Shown: positions 20,453 through 29,789, numbered from the stretch's first letter. The stretch: DNA of 60,419 nt from Planctomycetaceae bacterium (GCA_947476295.1 CANJQC010000015.1:1-60419), one strand, 5' to 3'. Translations and numbers: made by a program. The notes: a model not told the origin generated them from the sequence alone.

Positions 20453-20554
20453 TTCCTCCTCCGACGTTCATTTCTCATGTTCTTCTGCGTTTCTGTTTCT
20501 TTTCGCCGACAAGTTCGACCGCCGTCTTACATCTTTCACTTTGGAGCTCTGACT

Positions 20555-21910
20555 GTGCAGAAAAAAGTATCGTTCGTCCGTAGGACTTCCAACGCAGCCT
20601 CCGCAATTTCTGTTGCCATGACCCTGTTCATGTGTACCTCGACCGCAGGGGCAGGTGAGACTCCACAGGCCGCATCCGGTATAGTTTCCGCTGGAGTAGC
20701 TGCGCGAACACCTCGCCCGAACTTGCCGGATGTCTGGCTGAAACGTGGCGAAACACAATTGTTCCCGCTGGGCTGGTACGATCCCCCGGCCGACGATGTC
20801 GATCTTCAGAAACTCGCAGACGCCGGAATTAACCTGGTACGGTGCGGTGACAGAGCGTCTCTGGATCGCGCCGCAAAATGCGGACTGCAGGGATGGTTGT
20901 CATTGTCAGTGCAGCAAGGCGCCACACCGGAACTGAGGAAGCAGATTGAGTCGGTTGTTGATCACCCGGCTCTGGCTGTCTGGGAAGGACCAGACGAAAT
21001 CGTATGGGGTTTCACCGCGTACAGCGGACTTCAGAAAACGGCTGGCATCAGCAAAGAAGACTGGTTCGAACAACGCCCCAATGCCAAAGCCTATGCAGCA
21101 AAACAGGCAGCCGACATTCTTCCGAAAATGCGAGAGGGAATCGCTCTGATCCGATCTCTCGATCCTCGAAAACGTCCGTTCTGGATGGACGAAGCAGTGG
21201 ACAGCGACCTTCGATACGTTCGGGGCTACATGAATTCCATCGATACCGTCGGGTGTAATTATTATCCCGTGAGAAAGGGCGAATTTGACCTGCGTGCGGT
21301 CAGCGCGATGACAGATCGCTATCGAGCTGTGGGTCGCGGAAAACCTGTCTGGAACGTGCTTCAGGCGTTCTCATGGCATCCGATGGTTCCGGAACGCGGA
21401 CGCCGATATCCTCACTTTCATGAATCGCGATTCATGGCCTACACGTCGATTGCTCATGGAGCTCGAGGAATTTTTTACTGGGGATCGTTCTGCATTGACG
21501 ACCAGAAATTTCGCGAATCTCTGTATGCTCTGACATCAGAACTGGCGACAATTCAGCCCTTCCTGACATCATCCCCGATGCCCTCCGTGCATGCGGAAGT
21601 CATTCGTGATCTATTTGAGCCCGAAGGCCGGGGAGTGCGAGCGGTTGCCAGAAAAGTGGGCGACGATCTGCTGATCATTTTGGTCAATGAAGATGAACAT
21701 CGACATCTGGCGGTTGATGTGCGCGGTCTGAACGACTGGAACGGACGAACTTTCCATGAAATGTACGGTACCGATGAAGCGACCGTTGATCAGGGCGATC
21801 TCGCCGTCCGTATGAAGCCCTTTGAAGTCCGGCTCTACTGCACAAGTCGAAGTTATGAAACCACCCATCGGAATGGACGGGAGTTTATATCACCCGAGGC
21901 TGACAAGTAA
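20555..21910 (+). CDS. Secreted glycosidase-like protein (clan A barrel)
   Basis: 451 residues from GTG 20555. This start has GGAG eight bases upstream and gives a clean signal peptide (KKVSFVRRTSNAASAISVAM). The frame is open back to 20477, but that adds 26 residues before the leader without a better ribosome site. The body is a TIM barrel (FPLGWYDPPADDVDLQKLAD, WEGPDEIVWGFTAYSGL with the candidate acid near 144, PFWMDEAVDSDLRYVRG, VLQAFSWHPMVPERGRRY) plus a small C-terminal beta-domain. It is strikingly similar along its whole length to the C-terminal half of the 912-residue protein at 14429-17167, implying duplication and fusion or loss. Glycoside hydrolase clan GH-A is inferred; the substrate is unknown. 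Confidence 0.75.
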   Translation: MQKKVSFVRRTSNAASAISVAMTLFMCTSTAGAGETPQAASGIVSAGVAARTPRPNLPDVWLKRGETQLFPLGWYDPPADDVDLQKLADAGINLVRCGDRASLDRAAKCGLQGWLSLSVQQGATPELRKQIESVVDHPALAVWEGPDEIVWGFTAYSGLQKTAGISKEDWFEQRPNAKAYAAKQAADILPKMREGIALIRSLDPRKRPFWMDEAVDSDLRYVRGYMNSIDTVGCNYYPVRKGEFDLRAVSAMTDRYRAVGRGKPVWNVLQAFSWHPMVPERGRRYPHFHESRFMAYTSIAHGARGIFYWGSFCIDDQKFRESLYALTSELATIQPFLTSSPMPSVHAEVIRDLFEPEGRGVRAVARKVGDDLLIILVNEDEHRHLAVDVRGLNDWNGRTFHEMYGTDEATVDQGDLAVRMKPFEVRLYCTSRSYETTHRNGREFISPEADK

Positions 21911-21970
21911 CTCGATCGTTGTGGATTGTCCGGTTACAAAACTCCATCGGCTGCGGCATGGCGCCGGAGT

Positions 21971-22489
21971 TCAGCTGGATTGCTGATCTGTGGGGCTTGG
22001 TTTTTCGGAATGAAACCGCAGGTATCCTAGGACGTTGCTGATCAGAAAAGACACTTCCATCACACTGCCGACCGGAGATTCTGCAAGCAGGTTATGGATC
22101 AGCCAGACGGTGTTTCCGCAGATGAAGCAGAGTCGCATGATGCGGTTCGATTTCTGAAAACTGCCGAATGTACCCAGCAGAGCACCCAGCAATGCCAGAA
22201 AGCTGAGCGGTCCCTGGTACGTCAGAAAAAACGTTAGGACAGCAGCAGAAGAAAACAGCAGGATCAATTCACGGCGATGAGAATACATTGCGGTGACATA
22301 TCGCGTTCCCGTCAGAAACATCATGACTGCCGGGGCTGTGCGTCCAAGCAGAAAGAAGTGGCAGGAATTCAGGGCGGCTAGGCAGGTCAGGCAGCGCAGG
22401 ATTGATTTTCGATCGGGAAAGTGAAACGAAATCAAACCGCATGCAAATGCACCGCACGCGGCAATCTGTGACCAGAAAAACGGAGTCAA
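21971..22489 (-). CDS. YgjV-family inner membrane protein
   Basis: 172 residues from TTG 22489, supported by GGAG eight bases upstream. It has four to five hydrophobic helices (FWSQIAACGAFACGLISFHF, LLFSSAAVLTFFLTYQGPLS, FLALLGALLGTFGSFQKSNR, ICGNTVWLIHNLLAESPVGS) and a short polar tail. GTFGSFQKSNRIMR and NTVWLIHNLLAESPVG are typical of the YgjV family, which has no firm biochemical function. It follows a DUF1501 gene at 35 bp on the same strand, so the two are probably one transcript, though no functional link is evident. Confidence 0.75.
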   Translation of the reverse strand: MTPFFWSQIAACGAFACGLISFHFPDRKSILRCLTCLAALNSCHFFLLGRTAPAVMMFLTGTRYVTAMYSHRRELILLFSSAAVLTFFLTYQGPLSFLALLGALLGTFGSFQKSNRIMRLCFICGNTVWLIHNLLAESPVGSVMEVSFLISNVLGYLRFHSEKPSPTDQQSS

Positions 22490-22524
22490 CCGGTGTTCTC
22501 CAGAGAGTCAGGCACTTCGGGAAT

Positions 22525-23943
22525 TCAGATGAGTTCCCGAAGTGGCTGAAAGTGATCAACTAGGAACTGCGGTCTTCCACTGAGATCCTGCATCGACGTG
22601 CTTCCTGCATCGATGCCCACGTTATGATAGAGAGTTGCCATGATTTCGCGGTAATCCACAGGTCGCTCATGAACTTCAGCTCCCAGACGATCTGTGGCTC
22701 CTATCACTTGGCCGGACTTCATGCCACCTCCCGCCATCAGACAGGAGTTCACGTTTGGCCAATGATCACGTCCCGCCATATTATTGATGCGGGGTGTTCT
22801 GCCAAATTCTCCCCAGGCTATGACGGATACATCGTTCAGCATGCTGCGCTGTTTCAGATCCGCAACGAGAGCCGTGATTCCCTGATCGAGCATTGGCAGG
22901 CTTCGGCGTGCCTTCGTAAAATTGTCGGAGTGCCAGTCCCAGTTAAACCCGGCGCGACTCTCTCGTTCCAGCGGCCAGGGGCTCAGGGCGAGCGTCACAC
23001 AGCGTGCCCCGGCTTCGACTAGGCGGCGAGCGATCACGAATCCTTCCAGAAGTTTTCGTCCGCCCTTTTTCGGTACCTCTTCGTCGGGCACTCCGTACGC
23101 AGCGAGTAAGCTTGGATCTTCCCGTGTCAGATCCAGCGCTTCGGCAAGCTTACTGGAAGTCAGAACACCGAAAGCCTGACGAGTCAGCGCATCCATGCCA
23201 TTAAGCAGTTCGCGGGTGTCTGCAGTCGATCGAAATCGATCCAGACCTGTCAGCAGCGCGTTTCGATCCCGCAGGCGATCGGGACTCATGTTTTTCAGCA
23301 GCAGATCGCCGTGATCGATTCTCCACGGCGCGAATCCTGAATGAGCAAGTCCCAGAAACCCGGCCTGCCCCAGAGAAGCCCGTGTCATGGACTCTGCCTG
23401 TTCCGGAGCGAGACTTATAAACGGAGGCAATGCGGGACTGGCCGGTCCCTGAAGCCGGGAGACAACCGCGCCGATTGATGGCCAGCCACCGCTCGCAAAA
23501 CCAGATACGAGCTGTGAGTCCCCCTGCTGAGGATGGCTGTCGCGCCCGGTGAGACACTGGTGAACGTTGTGATCATCTCGTCCACCCACGATCGACCGGA
23601 CGATGACAAAGTCGTTCATCATTCGAGCGAGCCGCGGCATCAGCTCGCAGACTTCGATTCCGGGAGTTTCTGTAGCAATGGGCTGAAACTCTCCACGAAT
23701 CTCTGAAGGCGCTTCTGGTTTCAGGTCATACATGTCGAGGTGCGGTGGTCCACCAGGAAGCAGGATCATGATGATCGCTTTATGGCGTGACAAACTTTGA
23801 CTGCTTGATGAAGCGTCCCTGTTCTTTGCGGCTTGAAGGTGCGGCAAAGAGTACCCGCTGACGATCGATGCCCCGGCCTGCAAGACGTAACGTCGCGAAA
23901 GCTTTTCGCAGAACGCTTTTGTCGGGGATGGATTCTTCAGCAT
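22525..23943 (-). CDS. DUF1501 protein
   Basis: 472 residues from ATG 23943. The leader has a basic twin-arginine-like stretch (KLSRRYVLQAGASIVSGYSL) fitting Tat export. The body is a complete DUF1501 domain with a sulfatase/alkaline-phosphatase-like fold: IIMILLPGGPPHLDMYDLKP, RGEFQPIATETPGIEVCELM, GFNWDWHSDNF, VIAWGEFGRTPRINNMAGRD and HWPNVNSCLMAGGGMKSGQV. No enzymatic activity has been established for the family as far as I know. The longer open frame to 24039 is unlikely coding. It is followed by the YgjV-like gene and lies next to a transposase pseudogene. Confidence 0.88.
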   Translation of the reverse strand: MLKNPSPTKAFCEKLSRRYVLQAGASIVSGYSLPHLQAAKNRDASSSSQSLSRHKAIIMILLPGGPPHLDMYDLKPEAPSEIRGEFQPIATETPGIEVCELMPRLARMMNDFVIVRSIVGGRDDHNVHQCLTGRDSHPQQGDSQLVSGFASGGWPSIGAVVSRLQGPASPALPPFISLAPEQAESMTRASLGQAGFLGLAHSGFAPWRIDHGDLLLKNMSPDRLRDRNALLTGLDRFRSTADTRELLNGMDALTRQAFGVLTSSKLAEALDLTREDPSLLAAYGVPDEEVPKKGGRKLLEGFVIARRLVEAGARCVTLALSPWPLERESRAGFNWDWHSDNFTKARRSLPMLDQGITALVADLKQRSMLNDVSVIAWGEFGRTPRINNMAGRDHWPNVNSCLMAGGGMKSGQVIGATDRLGAEVHERPVDYREIMATLYHNVGIDAGSTSMQDLSGRPQFLVDHFQPLRELI

Positions 23944-24108
23944 CGAGCAGGCTTTTCGATTGAACCGGACGGAAACGGATGAAATTAGCTCGACTTTTGC
24001 GATTTTTTGGGATGACAACGTGTAGCAGATGGTCTTCACAAAAAGAGCTTCCTGCGGATAGTGTTTGGGTAATCACAGACCAAACCATCCCCGAGCAAGG
24101 AAGCTCGG

Positions 24109-24960
24109 ATGATCAAGTTACCCGTTGCGTTGGGAAAAGTCATTGGTGCGTTGGCTCCAGCGTATACAAAAACCAACACACGCACGCGTTTGTGTGTTGC
24201 TGACAGCGGCGATCCTGACCGTCGGTTCTCACACCATTTCCAACATTCTGCGGACAGCTGGCAGTCTCGTCCCCGGACAATGGTCAACTTATCACCGCAT
24301 CTTTTCCAGAGCAAAGTTCTGGCATTGGCGTGTCGCACGAATTCTGGCCACGTTGGTTATCGAAGCGTTCTGTGCCGAGGGACCCATTTATCTGGCGGGT
24401 GACGATACCGTCGATGAACATCTTGGGGCAAAGGTCTATGGCAAGGGTTGCCATCGGGATGCGGTTCGATCCTCGCACAAATTTACCGCGTATCGCTGGG
24501 GGCACAAATGGATTGTGTTGGCAATTCTCGTGCGTGTTCCGTGGTCGAAACGGCCTTGGGCTCTGCCGGTGCTGGTGACACTGTATCAGCCGGAGGAGCA
24601 GAATCAGAAAGCCGGGCGTCGCCACAAAACTCCTTCGAAGCTGATGCGACAAATGCTGGCTGTTCTGCTGAGCTGGTTTCCTGAGCGAAAATTCGTGTTT
24701 TCCGGCGATAGGGGCTATCATCGTGACAGTCTTGGCGCGTCTTCAAACGCGGATTGCCAAGTTCAGCTTCGTGAAGCGGATTCATGTCCAATTGAGTCGC
24801 ATGCCAGAACAAGGTCAAAATCCCAATGCGAGTGGCAGAACCATATCCGGCTGCATTCAGCTGCTGACCACGAATATTCCGGCAAGAATCTCCGCGTCCC
24901 GGATTGGACGTTCACTTTCGCGAAGTCCGGGGCGGCAGAATCTGCCGGATGATTTTCGCT
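24109..24960 (+). pseudogene. Frameshifted DDE transposase (IS701-like)
   Basis: Three plus-strand frames must be joined to read one transposase. Frame A starts at ATG 24109 (MIKLPVALGKVIGALAP). Around 24170-24195 the match moves to frame B (VLLTAAILTVGSHTISNILR, then YLAGDDTVDEHLGAKVYGKG, HRDAVRSSHK, GRRHKTPSKLMRQML and FVFSGDRGYH). Around 24715-24735 it moves again to frame C (TVLARLQTRIAKFSFVKRIH). D-D-T in YLAGDDT and D-R in FSGDRGY correspond to catalytic acids of the DDE_5/IS701-like group. The C-terminal part is not recoverable, so the element is dead. I could not define the inverted repeats or target duplication. Confidence 0.75.
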
Positions 24961-25098
24961 GGTCAGTCTGATTATTTTTGACACATAAACTGTAGCGGTA
25001 CTTCCGGCCGCGTCGATGACAACAGTGGTAAGGATTTTTCGCAATCTGCCAAGGCTGGCGATTGCTCCTTCGAGGATATAGCAGAAGGTTTGAAAAAG

Positions 25099-25671
25099 AT
25101 GCGAAAGCACACGATACTAGCCAAGGCCGCCAGCGTCGCTGTGTGCTTTGGAATTCTCCTGTCCAGCACCGCCTCTGCATTCGACGGAAGCAGTTCGCAG
25201 GTTGCTCGTGATATCGAGTTGACCAGCGATGGCACTCTGCACGGACAGATCTACACGTCTGAAGGCCGCGTGGTGGAAAATGCCGCCATCGAACTTCGAT
25301 ACCAAGGCACAACCGTGGCTCAGTCCCTGACCGGTGCGAATGGGGACTTCGCTATTACTGGCGTTCGAGGCGGGGCTCACGACCTGTCTGTCGGCTCAGC
25401 AACAACCTCCGTACGACTTTGGAAGAACGGCACTGCGCCAGTTGGTGCGGTTGATAGCTTGGTTTTTGCAGCGGACGAAAATATCGTTCGCGGTCAGGCG
25501 TGCGATGAGTACGGTAATCCGTGCAATACCTGTGCTCCGCCAAGTTCCGGCTTTGGGCTGATCGATGTTGTCACGCTGGCAATGGTCGGCACTGCTGTGA
25601 CGGCACTGGTCTTCACAATCAAAACGCAGAATGACATCGAAGACCTTAAGGATCAGCTTGCATCACCGTAA
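25099..25671 (+). CDS. Small secreted protein with a carboxypeptidase-regulatory-like domain
   Basis: 190 residues from ATG 25099, about ten bases after GAAGG. A TTG at 25090 is in frame but too close to that site. The signal peptide ends TASA near residue 27. Residues about 50-105 resemble a Cna-B/carboxypeptidase regulatory-like beta-sandwich (GTLHGQIYTSEGRVVENAAI, TGANGDFAITGVRGG). A CDEYGNPCNTC cluster follows, then one hydrophobic segment (VTLAMVGTAVTALVFTIKTQ) and a charged C-terminal tail, so it is probably anchored in a membrane. It starts right after the transposase wreck and ends before a strong terminator hairpin. The function is unknown; a cell-envelope role is inferred. Confidence 0.65.
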   Translation: MRKHTILAKAASVAVCFGILLSSTASAFDGSSSQVARDIELTSDGTLHGQIYTSEGRVVENAAIELRYQGTTVAQSLTGANGDFAITGVRGGAHDLSVGSATTSVRLWKNGTAPVGAVDSLVFAADENIVRGQACDEYGNPCNTCAPPSSGFGLIDVVTLAMVGTAVTALVFTIKTQNDIEDLKDQLASP

Positions 25672-25724
25672 CCTTTTGTCTCTGGGCACGACTCAGTCTC
25701 ACGACCGGAACTCATCCAACGAAA

Positions 25725-25748
25725 CAGCCCGCAGTTTTCTGCGGGCTG
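25725..25748 (+). terminator. Terminator-like hairpin
   Basis: A perfect 10-bp stem (CAGCCCGCAG / CTGCGGGCTG) closes a TTTT loop 54 bp past the stop of the small secreted protein. The following T-run is weak (ATCTTGTTATTC). The hairpin lies between convergent genes, so it may stop transcription from either side. Confidence 0.6.
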
Positions 25749-25836
25749 ATCTTGTTATTCAACAGCCCGAGGCGTCAGCGAGGGAACTGTTCTATCAGCC
25801 GGCGTCCGTGACAATCTCAAAAACTTCGCTGTCCAG

Positions 25837-26757
25837 CTATAGGGCACCTTTGCCGGTGATCACGACGCGAATTGTGCGTAACAGAATCTTAATATCGTTC
25901 CGGATGCAGCAGTTCTGAAGGTACAGCAGATCATAAGAAACCTTTCGGCGAAAGCCTTCCAGTTCGTTGTCGTAGCCGTTCACGACCTGCGCGATTCCAG
26001 TGAGCCCTGGCTTCAGGCCAAGTCGGTCGATGAAATTCGGAATCTGATCCTGTAGCTTCATCATGAATTCCGGTCGCTCCGGTCGTGGTCCAATCAGAGA
26101 CATGTCGCCCTTCAGGATATTCCAGAGTTGCGGCAGTTCATCGATTCGCGTTCGCCGCAGCAAGCGACCAATCGGTGTAATTCGCGGGTCGCCCTCTTGT
26201 GCAAACTGGGCTCCGTTCTGTTCGGCGTCGTTTCGCATGGTGCGAAATTTGTAGATCGTGAACGGGCGACCAAAGTTGCTCAGTTCCCGTCGTTCTTGGC
26301 CCGGCTGACGACGGTCAGTTTCGTGAACCAGTTCCTGCGAGTCAGCCCGTCGATCATTCTGTTTTTTCTTGCGCAGATTAAGTCCGATGCGTGTCTGCGA
26401 ATAAATCACGTGGCCCGGCGATGTCAGCTTCACCAGAATCGCGGCAGTGATCGTGAGCGGCGAAGTCGCGATGAGCAGAAACAGCGCCGCGACGATGTCG
26501 AACGCCCGCTTACAACTCCGCAGTGACAGCGACAGACATCTCACGTTTTCACGTGGCCCATCCAGCGTTAAGCGTGTCAGCCATTCCGTGTCGGGAACAT
26601 CAATCGAATGTTGTGCAACGAGCGTTGAGAACAACGGAGTTTCTTCAGGTCGTCGATGTGCGACGTGGCGACATTCGACTGGATGTTCCAGAACTGCGGT
26701 CGCATTCATTGAACAGAGCTTCCGAGCAGACTCAAAGCCGAAATACCAGCGCATCAC
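25837..26757 (-). CDS. Bacterial sugar transferase (undecaprenyl-phosphate type)
   Basis: 306 residues. The C-terminal two thirds is a bacterial sugar transferase domain (WcaJ/RfbP-like), which moves a sugar phosphate from a nucleotide sugar to undecaprenyl phosphate to start an exopolysaccharide repeat. Visible hallmarks are RAFDIVAALFLLIATSPLTI (the membrane-embedded helix), PFTIYKFRTMRNDA, LLRRTRIDELPQLWNILKGD, MSLIGPRPERPEF and LGLKPGLTGIAQVVNG. Unlike PglC-sized enzymes it has about 85 extra N-terminal residues, and unlike WcaJ it lacks four preceding helices. A charged insertion (KKKQNDRRADSQELVHETDR) follows the first helix. The start is uncertain: GTG/ATG at 26757-26752 or ATG 26709. 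Confidence 0.88.
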   Translation of the reverse strand: MMRWYFGFESARKLCSMNATAVLEHPVECRHVAHRRPEETPLFSTLVAQHSIDVPDTEWLTRLTLDGPRENVRCLSLSLRSCKRAFDIVAALFLLIATSPLTITAAILVKLTSPGHVIYSQTRIGLNLRKKKQNDRRADSQELVHETDRRQPGQERRELSNFGRPFTIYKFRTMRNDAEQNGAQFAQEGDPRITPIGRLLRRTRIDELPQLWNILKGDMSLIGPRPERPEFMMKLQDQIPNFIDRLGLKPGLTGIAQVVNGYDNELEGFRRKVSYDLLYLQNCCIRNDIKILLRTIRVVITGKGAL

Positions 26758-26939
26758 AGACCGACTGCGCAGCTGTATTGCATGAAGTATAAGGCACTGT
26801 CGTAAGGCGGTGGCATCGAATTTCCGGAAAATCGATTCGTCCCACTCGGCTGAAGGTATCGTTCACGTCTGTGCGGCCCTGTTGCAATATGGCAACAAAT
26901 TTGTCACGTTACGCATGACTCGTGTCGAGGACAACCTGA

Positions 26940-28244
26940 CTAATTGTTACAATCGGAAAAACTGGCAATGGCGGCGGCTATCGTCTGATCGATGTCAGCG
27001 TCCGTGTGAACAGCCGACACGAACAGTGCCTCAAACTGACTGCACGGAAGATACACACCACGATTCAGCAACCCATGGAACCAGCGTGCAAATCTCGCAG
27101 TGTCCGACGTCGTCGCTGAAGCAAGGTTGGTTACCGTTTGCGACGTTAGAAAGACCGTCAACATGCTGCCGACACGGTTGATACGCACATCAACGCCCGC
27201 CGCACTGGCCGCAGACTGAAATCCGACCGCCAGTTTCTCCCCGATCTGTTCCAAACGAGGATAAGGATTCCGTTCGCGGATCAGATTGAGCATAGCGATC
27301 CCTGCGGCCATCGCGACCGGATTGCCGGCAAGAGTTCCAGCCTGATAGACCTTGCCGACCGGTGACACGCAGTTCATGATGTCGGCCCGCCCGCCATAAG
27401 CTCCAACCGGCATCCCGGCCCCGATGATCTTGCCCAGTGTTGTCATGTCCGGAGTGATGCCGAATAATTGCTGGGCCCCTCCGGCCGCAACTCGGAAACC
27501 CGTCATCACCTCATCAAAGATCAGCACCGTACCATGCTGCGTACACAAGCGACGCAACAGAGACAGGAATTCAGGCGTCGGAATCACGCAGCCCATGTTG
27601 CCCACAACCGGTTCCAGAATCACAGCTGCCAGTTGATCACCGTTTTCCTGAAAGGCCACTTCCAGACTTTCGCAATCGTTGTAGGGCAATACCACGGTGT
27701 CGGCTGTCGCTCCGGGCGGCACCCCAGGACTCGACGGACACCCTAGGGTTAACGCACCGCTGCCGGCGGCCACCAGCAGACTATCAACATGTCCGTGATA
27801 ACACCCGGCAAACTTCACAACCCCGTTTCGTCCTGTGAAGCCACGAGCAACGCGGATGGCCGACATCGTCGCTTCGGTGCCGGAGTTGACCATCCGTACC
27901 ATTTCGACCGAAGGCACCATGTCGATCACCAGTTGAGCCAGTTCAGCCTCAGCTTCCGTCGGCGCACCGAAACTCGTGCCGATGATCAGCGCCTGTTCGA
28001 TCGCCTGCAGAATCGCCGGATGCCGATGCCCAAACAGATGCGGTCCCCATGAACCGACGTAATCGATAAAGCGATTACCATCAACATCGAACAGATACGC
28101 TCCTTCACCGCGTTTCATAAACGGTGGCGTGCCACCCACGGCACCAAACGCGCGAGCCGGGCTGTTGACGCCTCCGGGAATCAACCTGGACGCACGTTCA
28201 AAAAGGAATTCACTGCGAGTTCGTTTTGATGTGTCGGGAAGCAC
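26940..28244 (-). CDS. hemL: Glutamate-1-semialdehyde 2,1-aminomutase
   Basis: 434 residues from GTG 28244. This start is two bases after the TAA of the leucine-rich-repeat gene, with GGAG of the last two codons acting as its ribosome site. The open frame reaches further into that gene, but without support. HemL is a PLP enzyme that makes 5-aminolevulinate in the C5 haem pathway in the cytoplasm. Conserved blocks are RLIPGGVNSPARAFGAVGG, SGTEATMSAIRVARGFTGRN, FAGCYHGHVDSLLVAAGSGA, VLIFDEVMTGFRVA and TTLGKIIGAGMPVGA with the PLP lysine at K272. Length is normal. Translational coupling to the upstream gene is clear from the junction. Confidence 0.95.
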   Translation of the reverse strand: MLPDTSKRTRSEFLFERASRLIPGGVNSPARAFGAVGGTPPFMKRGEGAYLFDVDGNRFIDYVGSWGPHLFGHRHPAILQAIEQALIIGTSFGAPTEAEAELAQLVIDMVPSVEMVRMVNSGTEATMSAIRVARGFTGRNGVVKFAGCYHGHVDSLLVAAGSGALTLGCPSSPGVPPGATADTVVLPYNDCESLEVAFQENGDQLAAVILEPVVGNMGCVIPTPEFLSLLRRLCTQHGTVLIFDEVMTGFRVAAGGAQQLFGITPDMTTLGKIIGAGMPVGAYGGRADIMNCVSPVGKVYQAGTLAGNPVAMAAGIAMLNLIRERNPYPRLEQIGEKLAVGFQSAASAAGVDVRINRVGSMLTVFLTSQTVTNLASATTSDTARFARWFHGLLNRGVYLPCSQFEALFVSAVHTDADIDQTIAAAIASFSDCNN

Positions 28245-28246
28245 AT

Positions 28247-29644
28247 TTACTCCAGGATTTCTATGCCGGGTTTTGCAGCTTTCAATGCCGCTACAGTTTC
28301 CGGTTTTGGCTGCGAATTGCTCAGGTTTAACCACTTCAAAGCAGGCAGTTGACCCAGCTGAACAATGCCTTCATCGCCCATCTGCGATCCCGCGACACTC
28401 AAACGTTCCAGCTTTCGCATTTTGAGCAGCGTTGCAGTGGATTCGTCAGTGATCCGCGTCGTTTCCAGATCCAGCTCCGTGAGGTTGGTCAGCGTGCCGA
28501 GTGCAGCGAAATTGTCGTCGTTCACCTTTTTAAGCTCTCGCAGTTCCAGGTACGTAAGTCCGGTAAGCTTGCCAAGTTCGCCGATCGTTTTACCTTTCAG
28601 ACTGCGGCATTCGCTGATATCGAGGTACTCAAGTTTTGCAAGATCGCTGATGATTTGCAGACCGACGTCGTCGATGGATGTTTCTCGCAGTTCCAAACGA
28701 GTCAGTTCTTTCAGCCCCGCAAGGTGTTTGATGCCTTCGCCGCTGACATCGGCAAGTCGGCAGCCGAAACGTTTGAGTTTCTTAAGCTTCGCAACTTCCG
28801 CCATTCCGACATCGGTCAGTCGCGACGCTTCCATTTGCAGAGACTCCAGCGTCGCCATGCTGCCGATCGCCGGCATGGCGGCATCGGTCACGGCGGTGTA
28901 GTTGAGGTTAAGTGATTTGAGCGGCAGTCCTCGAAGGTATTCAATCCCGGCATCGGTCACTTTGGATTTTTCCAACTGCACATCAACCAGCGTCTTGATT
29001 CCCGCCAAATGTGCGACACCGGCGTCGGTGACGTTGGTGTTGCGCAAGTCGATGGCCCGCAGCTTTGAAAGATTTCTGACCGGTTCGAGACCGGAATCCG
29101 TAAACCCAGCTCGCCGCAGAGTCAACACTTCGATGGTGTGGATTCCACCCACAACTTTCAGAGTGTCATCGCCGATCGCTGAGCAGTCGGTGAGGTCCAG
29201 TCGCTTAAGAGACTTGAGGCTCGACAGAAACGCCATGCCTTTATCGTTCATTCCCGGCCCACCAAAGCGAGCGAGAGTGATGTTTGGAACGCCGACGAGG
29301 TGCTTTAGAGTTTCAGAAAAATCCGTATCGGAAGACACGGCAATTTCAGTCACCAGACCAGCAGCGTCTTTCTTGAGGCTGCACCCGGCTTTTTCGAGTG
29401 CCGCGACGGCAACCTGATCATCCGGCGTGGCGTTCCCATTCTGAGCCTTGCCGGGACTGGAAGATTCAACACAGCCCGCAAACAGAAAACTGCATATGGC
29501 AAATACAGCCAAATTGCGATGAAAGGTGCGCGCAAAAAGTCTCATGTGGATAAACACCCGGGAGTTCAAAAAACGATCGTCTGAGCCCAGCAGCGTATGT
29601 CGATCCACCCATTTTCGCAACCCTCCTGAATTTCTGCGAATCAT
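28247..29644 (-). CDS. Leucine-rich-repeat lipoprotein
   Basis: 465 residues from ATG 29644, which has AAGGAAACAGCA in front. A second candidate, ATG 29545, begins right at the lipoprotein signal (FHRNLAVFAICSFLFAGC) but lacks a ribosome site. If 29644 is right, the signal peptide has an unusually long n-region. LFAGC is a lipobox, so the mature protein would be lipid-anchored. The rest is about 14 leucine-rich repeats of 23-25 residues with the pattern LxxLxxLxLxxTxITDAGLxxLxGL, as in F-box-like LRRs, ending in GIEILE. It probably binds protein. Its last codons carry the ribosome site of hemL. It is divergent from the oxidoreductase gene at 29790. Confidence 0.85.
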   Translation of the reverse strand: MIRRNSGGLRKWVDRHTLLGSDDRFLNSRVFIHMRLFARTFHRNLAVFAICSFLFAGCVESSSPGKAQNGNATPDDQVAVAALEKAGCSLKKDAAGLVTEIAVSSDTDFSETLKHLVGVPNITLARFGGPGMNDKGMAFLSSLKSLKRLDLTDCSAIGDDTLKVVGGIHTIEVLTLRRAGFTDSGLEPVRNLSKLRAIDLRNTNVTDAGVAHLAGIKTLVDVQLEKSKVTDAGIEYLRGLPLKSLNLNYTAVTDAAMPAIGSMATLESLQMEASRLTDVGMAEVAKLKKLKRFGCRLADVSGEGIKHLAGLKELTRLELRETSIDDVGLQIISDLAKLEYLDISECRSLKGKTIGELGKLTGLTYLELRELKKVNDDNFAALGTLTNLTELDLETTRITDESTATLLKMRKLERLSVAGSQMGDEGIVQLGQLPALKWLNLSNSQPKPETVAALKAAKPGIEILE

Positions 29645-29789
29645 TGCTGTTTCCTTGAGTGTTGTTATCGTAACAAGCTTGTCTTTGGGCGATTGTGCCT
29701 GAAAATGATGTCCGTTGGACGGCCGTGCAGTGTTGCTCGTGTTTAAGTCTGATGGTTTATTTGTTCCACTGAAATCCTGAGGTACGCTA

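Noticed and set aside
24463-24480. tRNA-like GGTTCGATCCTCG sequence
   Set aside because: It lies inside the transposase frame and no acceptor or anticodon stems can be paired around it.
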